This document shows, in pieces, positions 56,629 through 64,000 of a DNA stretch of 64,000 nucleotides. Below the pieces are notes generated by a model. That model did no database searches. It was given only the letters and a program-made list of their open reading frames with translations, and was not told the DNA's origin. Position 1 is the stretch's first letter. Every line of letters starts with the position of its first letter. Made by a program: the position numbers and the translations under genes. Location: contig QCXZ01000041.1 in assembly GCA_025024175.1 (NCBI GenBank), forward strand, positions 33,289,786 to 33,353,785. Reading direction: 5' to 3'. Source of the DNA: Rhyzopertha dominica (lineage: Eukaryota > Arthropoda > Insecta > Coleoptera > Bostrichidae).

Positions 56629-59600
56629 CTGCAATGAAAATATTATAGCATTTTTATTTGAATGTACACATCAAATTACCTTGTGCTTATCTGACTGCTG
56701 CCTGGTGGTACAATTTCACCTCTGACATTGAAATTTACAACAAAATTCAAGAAGTACCCATATGGAGTGAAGATTCCTCTTTCTATTGCATTCACATCTT
56801 TTGTTATCTCTAATAGGCTTTGGTAAACACTATTCTCAACTAAGGATCCAACTGATTTGGATTTGACTGGCAGAAATTCTTTATTATAAGGCTATTCATT
56901 TTCTATTATGTACTGAAATGTTTCAAGAGATTCTCCCAAGTATGTTTGTATTTGGAAAACAATAATTTATCGAAAAAAGTTGCTTATTTTTATGTATCTT
57001 AAGATCTATTGGCCAAGTCAGCTTAGACCAACATAAATGCTTGTTTAACAAATAAATTAGGCCAAAAACTGATACACCCAGTGGTCTTATAACTATAAAT
57101 TACTACATAGTATTTGAGAGGTATATAAAAGTGTTTCAAAATCTGTAAAAAAAATGTGAGACTTTTTTATTATGGCTTCTATTATAATACAAAAAACAAA
57201 TGCTGTAGGGGGTGTCATATTATTGTTGTAATTGCATTTCAGTAACTCTTAATACTAGGGGGTTGCAGTTTTGACATTACTGTTTTACTTTTTTGTTGTA
57301 AGTTGAGCTGTACCATCACCAGTTTTATATTGTTTTTTTGTTTTAAAGTTATAGCCAACTTTTCCAATACCTTACAATTCTTTAGTCCTCAAAATCTCGC
57401 TAAGGAATGCAGATACATTTTATGAATGAAAGGACCTGTTTCTCCTGATTAAGAAGATACAATATATACATTGTCAGGTTTATTTTCAATAATTTTGGAA
57501 TTATTCCAATTTTATGCTTACATTCAGGAGACTATGGAACAATAGAACACACAATATAATATATATTCTTAAGAGAAAATTTTTGAGCATAGCAAAGCCA
57601 ACTACGGTTTCCATTAAAAAATACAAGCTCGTTATCATATCTCAAAATATTACACCCCAAAAAAAATCAGTATAAAAACATCTATTAAAAATAATGTCCC
57701 CAGTTTTTTTTTGTATCTACATACCCAATCATAATATATTGAGAAGTGAAGAAACATTAGGTTATTCAAAAGTTGGCTATAGCTTTAAAACAAAAAATGA
57801 TATAAAAATAGCGACGATACACAACACACAAGTAAGTAATGTTCAATACACAGCTCCCTAGTATTAACTGTTAATGAGACAACTTGCAATTACAGTCAGT
57901 AGAAGGTAGAAGTGTTTTGCATTTATTCAATACTGATAATAAATCGGCAAATACAATGTTAAACTTAAAGATTTAGTAGATTTAGAAATTTATTATAATA
58001 TGCAGTTAGTAGCTGTTACTATGTGAGTTTATTAAATAATTACAGTTAAGAAACAATAACTAAAACATCAAGATACCATAGATTTCTTCTCAAATCATTA
58101 AAATAAGCAAATATATTTCTTTTAATATTTAAGTGATCCCGATGTGTACACAAAAGAATGATTATTATCTATTTTACTTGGGTTTAGCTAACTTAAAACA
58201 GTGAATATGAGAATTTTATGAAGTAGATTAACTGAAAGGGCAAATTCTTAAAAATATCCATTTGTTACCAGGAGTAACTATAACAATTAAGGAAAAAATA
58301 TTTTGCATTTTTTCTTAAATAGAAGGTTCAAGTAATTATTCGAGATCCTCTTGAAACACACTGTTGATTCATAGGTCAACAAAAAAAAAATTGTAACATA
58401 AAACTGGATAGCATACTGTAGTAGAATGACCTATCTAAATATGAAAATGGCAAAGAAAGTTGTTACATTCTTGTTACGTTGGGCAAACCATATGTCGAAC
58501 TTTACCATTAATTTAATATTTACTGAAAAACTAAGTTTACAAGTTTTTTATCTTGTATGTACTATATTATTTGAAATTTATATTGACATCGAGCAAAATC
58601 CAAACAAAAATATTTCTTTGAAACAGGATTATTCTATTTTTTCCTTTTATGGGGCATCACATCTTTTTTTTTCAAAAATCAAAACATAATCATAACTGTA
58701 TCCCATCATCCTTGCTTGTCGCTGACTGCGTCCAACTTTTTAGGGAAAAATGATAAACGGGAATATACAAGGTGACTTTTTATTGACATTCAGCAACCAA
58801 GTGACTTGAAGGAGTTAAATGTTCATTAACTAGTTTTTTGCACGACAATCCATATTGCCACCTAAAAATCTCCTCACTACATCTAAACATGAATTTCAAG
58901 CCCATTCAGTCACAATGAAAGAAACCTGGGAAAATATGTACATCCTTTTAGATGCAATAAACTACAACTGATATAAATGGCAGATATGTGGGAATTTAAG
59001 AGTTATATCAATTTTACTGAAACTTCAGGAAGCATTTACAAAATATTGCTGTATTTTTGTTTGTGTGACAGTCACCCAGTGAAAGAACATTATGAAACTA
59101 AAATTTTGCCAAAAAGAAGTGAACTTCAATCAGGATCTCAAAATATTAAGATGTGCCCCTTGTAGACTTCATTAATGTCGTTTCACCTGCTCTTGACATT
59201 AAACTTAGGCTGATGAAAAACTTTGTGAACGCTATGAATAACGAGGGTGAAGTATTAAATACCTAAGATAAGTAGTATTTCAGTTAAGTGACGCTTTTGG
59301 TTATAACAGTAATAATAAACTCAATGGTGATGGCAAATTAGAAGAAGAAATTGCTGGATGATGTTAATTTTACATAAAAGCTCACCATGCCAGAACTCAT
59401 TTTTAAGTGTAGTGAAGGGATTTTTATACAACAATGTGGATACAAACTACGAAAAACTAGTTAAAGAAGTTTTAGACTGTTACAAGTCATTTGGTTGCTT
59501 ATGAATTTGTGTACATTCTGTGACGAGCAAGGTGACTAATTCCATCAAGATCCTCGTATAAGGATAATAAAAATGCGGTACTAAGGATGATGGGATACAG

Positions 59601-62600
59601 TCATGATGATGGGTGATTGCTGTTGGTTTATGAAGGCAAGATGTGACCTCCATAAGGAGAAAAAATAGAATTAGAGTTTGAAATAAATATTTTTCTGGCT
59701 TTTTTCTTAGATATGAACTTAAAATTATAAAATATTTTGAATATAGTCAATATACAGGGTTAAAACTTGTAAAAACACTTCAATAAATATTAAATGGCAC
59801 TTTAAAATGCATGTCTATGCTGTGTTGTCTGCACCACAACCAACTGCAGATAGATCTATTTCGCTACCATTAAGGCTCATCAGTGCAGTTTAGGTCTCAT
59901 GCAGATTAGAGATGTGTAACTCAGGAATGAGCTGCATCGTAGAGTCTACCCTTTCAAAAGAGCTGTTGAGGCAGTTCACTTATTTCAATAGATGCAGCTC
60001 TCTGACTCAGTGCCGAACTGAACTGAATGGCCGAGTTGACTGACAACGTGACGACCGAACGTAGCTATCGTTCGTTGGTTCGTATTCGTTTATTGATATG
60101 ACTCCGGAGAGCTGCTCTATGTGTTCTTTTACCCAACATGTTAAGTAGGTACACACTGATACATACTTATAAAATATATATTAAGGATATGCGCCAGATT
60201 AATCAGGAACTGAAAGTTGACGTTTTAAGAAACATAATTATATGGGTTTGCAACAAAAATAGTATGTAACAAAAAATGAAACATTATTATGTAAACAACT
60301 ACAGAAACACAACAATATACCAAATTAAACATAATATTTCTTCCACTTTGTTACTCGACAGACGAGGGAGTTTGATTTGATAATTTGGCTTGTCCAACAA
60401 AAAGAAATACGTAAATCCAGTCTTTAAGTACGCCTCGGACACGAAAAAAGAAGCCACTCTAAAAAGCGGTATAGATCAAATAGCTGAAACTGAGAGAGAG
60501 AGAGAGCCGTAACGATATTCATATGGCTGCGATCCGTTGGGATCTTGCAGCTCTTTTGAGCCGACTCAGTTCAAAGAAGCAGATGCAGTGAACTGACTCA
60601 CCGAGAAGAGTTGAAATGCCCACCTCTAATGCAGATAGCACAGCATAGAACTGGTTTTGCCTATATACCAAAGCAATGGGATGATGTAAGTAAGAATTTA
60701 GATGGCAATACCATCTGTCAGCATTACACTGACATGATGACAAACGACAAAGCCACCTAGCTGCCTTAACGGGTGCCGTGGGGGCCTTCTGTCAAATCGA
60801 AGTATGCAGGTGCATGCCAATTTGTCAGGCTACAGGTCACTTCCTTTAGAAAGTAGAACCCGTTAAGGCAGCTAGGTGGCTGACAGATGGCATTGCCATC
60901 TAAATTCTTACTTATATTAGATGGTACTGTTATTCATGTGGATTGTCTCATGTAACAAGAAACCTTTTGTGTAACGACTTTCTTTTTTTAGCCATCGTTG
61001 TATTTAGATAGGTACGTGCTTCTACGATATGCTATTCAGCTTTATGTTACAGCAAAGTTTTTTTGTCGGCCAGTATTATTATATTTACCTTGATTTTGGT
61101 TCTCTTCAATGTACCTGCCATGGAACCATGGAATGTTGGCTTCGGGATAATCTAAACAAACTGCTCTGTTCAACAGCATCATTGTTTGTCTTACTCTAAT
61201 AGGATACCTATCCTACAAAAACTTGAATTAGTAACCGAAACAGTTTTATTTCCATCTACTATTACTTTTGAATAACAGTTGGCAAGTTCTTCGTCCAGGT
61301 TTTCCAAAAAAGTAACATTAAAAATGTCTTTTATGAACGAATTTGGTAACCTGTTGAAAAAGCACAATGATAAACAGCTTTGCAGGTATGTCAGACCATT
61401 TAGTCTCTCTCTGTCTCTAATTAGAAGATTGGTTATGGTATCAAAGAGAATTTCGTGATTCTTTGGTTGGTAGCCAAGCCAATAACATAGGAACAGGAAT
61501 CTCTCGGCAACTGTGGCTAGCATATTCTCTGCATTACTTACCACATATTCGCTGGCATCTTCCATAAAATTAGGTAATAGATGTGCACTACACTTGAAGC
61601 AATATGTTGCATGTTTTAAAAGAGACGATGACAGAGAATAGTTCTTTCCATAAGTGTATAATATATAATCCAACAGAATACTTGATAAATCGTTTCTGTG
61701 AATGTAACTTTTGAATAAAAGGTTCACATCCCGTATTGTAAATTCAGTGTAATTTTCTAAAACGTATGAATTTATGGCACGGTTTACCTTTAGTTTATCA
61801 GCATGAGCTAAGCTTCTACATGCTTTAGAAATTTTCAACCAATCAGCTGCATTCAGTTGTTCCCAATTCTCACATATGGAATTGACTGTGTTTTCTATTT
61901 CTTTGCTATCAGTGCTGTAGGATAACCGAAACACAGACACTTGTGCCAGGGCGCTTGGAAACAGATAACTGTTTATTTTACTCTGACTTTCTAAAGCATG
62001 TAATATATGCTTCTCGAAACGTGAATGACGATAATGAGGTATGTCTACTTTAAAATTTAAATATTCCATTGCAAATTTTATTGGAGTATATGTTTTCAAA
62101 TCGACAAATTTGTCCAATTTACTCCATAAACTGTCACACAGTTGTTTATCCCTAGTCCTGAGGCACACTAGAATCTTTCTGATGTAGAACAAAGACTCAA
62201 CAGACAAATTTTCTTCCATGTACTGCTTTATAATGGTTTCATAGTGCACCCTCTGGATTTTGGAAGACATTGTAACTAAAGCAGCAAGCAACTTCAGTCG
62301 CATGTACAGATTTGGATTCAATTCTTCTTCCATTTGTACAAGGTGCTTCTTAACCATTCTTTGAATTTCAGTTTGTAAATCTCCAGGTTCATGCGTATTG
62401 AAAAATACCTAAAGAAATTTATTGGTACATATTTTAAATACAATTTAAAACTCACCTCATAAACCAGTAAAATCTCGTTTAGATTCAAACAATGCAAGTT
62501 GTTTTTCAACAAATTGGCACAGGTTCTTATTTCACTGATATGATGATCCTTCCACTTTGGCAAACTGAACAGCAGCAACATTTTTAAAATCGGTTTGTAT

Positions 62601-63012
62601 TCATTTGAGGTAAGCACTTTTCTTTCTATTAATTCTAACATCTTCCTTTTATATACTGATAATACATCCTGTGTTACAAAAGAATGGATGTTATGTAAGC
62701 ATATAGTTAAAACTTTCAAGTCTTCTGCAGTGTCACACGTATCTAGAATGGAATATTTTATATGTAGGTAATTCAATAATTTTGGTATCCAATACTGTGA
62801 AATGCCTCAAGCTGTAACATTTAGGGGCAGCAGCACAATTTAAACGTTTGTTTATTGCCTGCGGAAACAGTTGTTTAATCAGGCTTTGCAATACCGACCA
62901 ATAAAAAAATTCTGAATGTGCTATGATAAAATTGTAGCTTTGTTCTAATTTTAAGGCTGGTTTTAGTAGACCACTGGTTGCAAAAATTAAGAAATAGCTT
63001 GTTTTTGTTCAT
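56400..63012 (-). CDS. FASTKD-family mitochondrial RNA-binding protein, 6 exons
   Basis: FAST kinase domain-containing proteins act in the mitochondrial matrix on RNA processing and stability. Proposed exons 63012-62899, 62794-62456, 62408-61266, 61212-61089, 56932-56680 and 56628-56400 join in phase to 734 codons including stop. The first is tentative. The N-terminus (MNKNKLFLNFCNQW, Lys/Arg-rich, no acid residues early) fits a mitochondrial presequence. The middle is a helical array. FAST domains follow, with NMLATVAERFLFLCYWLG and NRAVCLDYPEANIPWFHG. The last exon is a RAP domain (ALIVVNSYAYTRKHVQLKGF to KTTIW). An in-frame TAG lies at 56894-56892 in exon 5 unless a weaker acceptor at 56878 is used. 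Which FASTKD paralogue this is cannot be decided. Intron 4 is 4.2 kb and full of repeats. Confidence 0.85.
56680..56932 (-). CDS. FASTKD exon 5 (contains an in-frame TAG)
   Basis: Encodes ESLETFQYIIENE, the TAG, PYNKEFLPVKSKSVGSLVEN, IERGIFTPYGYFLNFVVNFN and a PPGSSQIST end. The text upstream of the TAG reads like coding sequence and keeps phase with exon 4. An alternative acceptor at 56879-56880 (AATAAAG) would start the exon at 56878 and avoid the stop with loss of 18 codons. Confidence 0.8.
56940..58720. other. FASTKD intron 4, right part
   Basis: AT-rich, no exon recognised. Confidence 0.45.
58730..59690 (+). pseudogene. Relic of a repetitive insect transposon-type ORF
   Basis: Across several frames: HSVTMKETWENMYILLDA; KWQICGNLRVISILLKLQEA then FTKYCC; HPVKEHYETKILPKRSELQS then QNIKMCPLVD; LDIKLRLMKNFVNAMN; and a CDEQGD-FHQD block near 59.52 kb with MMGYSHDDGWLL. 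From memory this is the order of a large, multicopy protein family in insect genomes (LHIKLGLMKNFVKA and SDEHGERFHQD motifs) whose transposon class is unsettled. Antisense to the FASTKD gene, within its intron 4. Confidence 0.65.
59802..60773 (+). repeat. Hairpin-rich repeat family, copy C, split by a hAT element
   Basis: Starts tttaaaatgcatgtctatgc and continues with caaccaactgcagatag and gtgcagtttaggtct, as in copy B. After the hAT insertion it resumes agcacagcatagaactgg, then carries the terminal module in reverse (gtaagaatttagatggca to gctgccttaacggg). That reversal distinguishes it from copies A and B. Confidence 0.75.
59907..60628. mobile_element. hAT-type element, 722 bp, in FASTKD intron 4
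   Basis: The ends tagagatgtg and (reverse) tagaggtggg are short inverted repeats. A perfect 8-base duplication atgcagat flanks it (59899-59906 and 60629-60636). TAGAG-type ends plus 8-base duplications fit the hAT superfamily. Inside, gagctgcat and agctcttttga blocks recur near both ends in opposite orientation, and a short GA run lies near 60490. No transposase frame, so non-autonomous. Confidence 0.82.
60690..60911. repeat. Inverted pair of the hairpin module (copy C end and copy D)
   Basis: The 60690-60773 arm (gtaagaatttagatggca to ccttaacggg) is mirrored by 60859-60911 (cccgttaaggcagctaggtg to ctaaattcttac), the second arm lacking about 25 bases. An 85-base spacer lies between. Together they could form a cruciform or a stable RNA hairpin within the FASTKD intron. 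Confidence 0.75.
61089..61212 (-). CDS. FASTKD exon 4 (residues 533-574)
   Basis: Follows a 53-base intron with a perfect TACTAAT branch-point-like word. Encodes RYPIRVRQTMMLLNRAVCLD, then YPEANIPWFHGRYIEENQNQ, the most conserved FAST_2 block. Donor AAG followed by GTAAAT, phase 1. Confidence 0.92.
61266..62408 (-). CDS. FASTKD exon 3 (residues 152-532)
   Basis: Exactly 381 codons, phase 0 at both ends. It starts VFFNTHEPGDLQTEIQRMVK after a 47-base intron. It carries the central helical repeats and the FAST_1-like region (CFKCSAHLLPNFMEDASEYV, ERFLFLCYWLGYQ). It ends ENLDEELANCYSK before GTAATA. Confidence 0.92.
62456..62794 (-). CDS. FASTKD exon 2 (residues 39-151)
   Basis: Encodes the start of the helical array (SILDTCDTAEDLKVLTICLH, then LLLFSLPKWKDHH) and ends NEILLVYE before GTGAGT. 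The donor is certain. The acceptor (TTTCACAG) is plausible but weak. Confidence 0.75.
62899..63012 (-). CDS. FASTKD exon 1, tentative (residues 1-38)
   Basis: ATG with 38 open codons, rich in Lys and Arg as mitochondrial targeting peptides are. It ends in phase 0 before a poor donor (GTCGGT) and would join exon 2 across a 104-base intron. A competing, overlapping frame of about 60 codons (with EFFYWSVLQSLIKQLFP) runs through the proposed intron. Confidence 0.35.
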
Positions 63013-63122
63013 AACTTTCATATAGATACAGGGTTAGTTGAAATTATGTACTGGGCAGTATATATTTGTAAATATGAACTTTGTAACAATATATTAATCT
63101 GTAGCAAAAGTTCTTTAGCTAT

Positions 63123-63329
63123 TTACTTTTCATTCATTAACCTAGTTGCTCTTCTTGCATGTAAAGCATCTCCATGATAATGCAAAAAAATATTTTTTTT
63201 TATGGCAAGTCGGCAACCCATTTGCCAATTATTATTCCTTTCTTTCTCGAAATTCCTTAGCATTTTCTCACCAGTATTTGGATACAAAATTTTTGCAATG
63301 AATGATAAATTCAAATTCTACAGTTCATA
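63123..63329 (-). CDS. Small unrecognised protein or last exon
   Basis: After an AACTGTAG acceptor-like sequence the frame is open for about 67 codons to TAA at 63125-63123. It includes IAKILYPNTGEKMLRNFEKE, RNNNWQMGCRLAIKKN and HGDALHARRATRLMNEK. The basic, coding-like composition suggests a true exon or a small protein. It ends just upstream of the FASTKD start on the same strand. I do not recognise it. No upstream exon was found in the remaining sequence. Confidence 0.33.
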
Positions 63330-64000
63330 ATACTCCTTTTTATTGTGTAATAATTCTACAAAGAACAGTGTTTTTTGAATGTCTTTTTTTGTCATGGCAA
63401 GTACCTTTTAAGTTAATATAATAATAGTATCCATTTTAATTTACAAACATGGTGAAATTCTGTGAAACTGATGGTTGGTTATGGAGTTTGACGAAGTTCA
63501 GACCCATACATTTATTTAGTTACATTCATTCAGATGAAATTGTATTCCCTAATCTACAGTGTCTAATGACAAGACTAATAATAATACCTTTTATTTCTTG
63601 ATGAAGCCACTTTTGTGTAGATGGATTTGTAAAAGATCTAACTGATCCAAGTCTTGACTGAATGATAAAACACGATACAAAGTAGAGTTGGGAATAATCG
63701 GATGATTGAAAGAATCGGAATGTTCCGATTCCGAAGACGTTACTAATCAGAATAACGTGGGCGAAGCGTCGGTCAGAATAGAATCGACACCGCGCGTCGG
63801 CATTTCCCAAATAAGTGCAAAATATAAATAAACCTACCTATTGATTTAATAGTTAGAGGTACAAGGTCTAGTGCATTATAATAACTTCGTAATGTAGGTT
63901 CAGTAAATATAGCAACGAAATATCTTGAAGCTGCATCATTTGAATAATTGGTGATTAATTTTAATCTTGTTTTTTCAATAAGCTTCAGTTGTAACTCATG
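63330..64000. other. Right edge, no recognised gene
   Basis: Near 63590-63650 a TTTCTTGATGAAGCCACTTT segment recalls the LFLDEATF block of mariner-type transposases, but only about 20 codons are visible. Bases 63.70-63.80 kb are richer in CG. Confidence 0.35.

Noticed and set aside
1..64000. CRISPR arrays, bacterial operons, rRNA genes
   Set aside because: No spaced direct repeats, Shine-Dalgarno-led gene strings or rRNA sequence were seen. The window is eukaryotic nuclear DNA.

Overview
The window is nuclear DNA from an insect. It is AT-rich, its genes are split by short introns with GT/AG borders, and it is full of decayed arthropod-type transposons: Ty1/copia, CsRn1-like and 412-like Ty3/gypsy, a LOA/I-type LINE, hAT, Tc1/mariner and foldback elements. 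The order cannot be fixed from sequence alone. Scattered N bases mark a draft assembly, so single-base frame breaks may be assembly errors.

Layout. 1-5.5 kb: sparse minus-strand exons of an unrecognised gene (4286-4168, then 3402-3228) and a decayed coding stretch near 1.2-1.8 kb. 5.5-17 kb: a nest of retrotransposons. A copia element (about 5.5-15.87 kb, plus strand) carries a 5'-truncated LINE inside its gag with an 11-bp target duplication, and an antisense CsRn1-like gypsy inside its integrase. A 412-like gypsy fragment follows. 19.3-21.6 kb: a hairpin-rich repeat, a 1.1-kb foldback element and a 625-bp inverted-repeat element. 22.2-25.5 kb: PEX16 (plus strand, 4 exons, 341 codons), a peroxisome membrane biogenesis factor. 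26.2-27.15 kb: a second foldback. 29.4-45.4 kb: a brummer/PNPLA2-type triacylglycerol lipase (minus strand, 7 exons, 605 codons), convergent with PEX16 and with relic transposons in its introns. 50.0-50.4 kb: a THAP-domain fragment with a one-base frame break. 52.1-53.6 kb: a mariner-like relic split by an IS3EU-like element. 56.4-63.0 kb: a FASTKD-family mitochondrial RNA-binding gene (minus strand) whose 4-kb intron holds nested repeats. 63.1-63.3 kb: a small unrecognised minus-strand exon.

The three clear host genes are not an operon-like set. PEX16 serves peroxisome assembly, brummer serves lipid-droplet lipolysis, and the FASTKD protein serves mitochondrial RNA metabolism. All three touch lipid or energy metabolism, but that is no more than a loose theme.

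No new defence or metabolic system was seen. The unusual content is the nested-transposon stratigraphy, with readable target duplications; two long foldbacks able to form double-stranded RNA; a hairpin-rich repeat family that has twice been hit by hAT elements; and several host reading frames with single-base or nonsense breaks.
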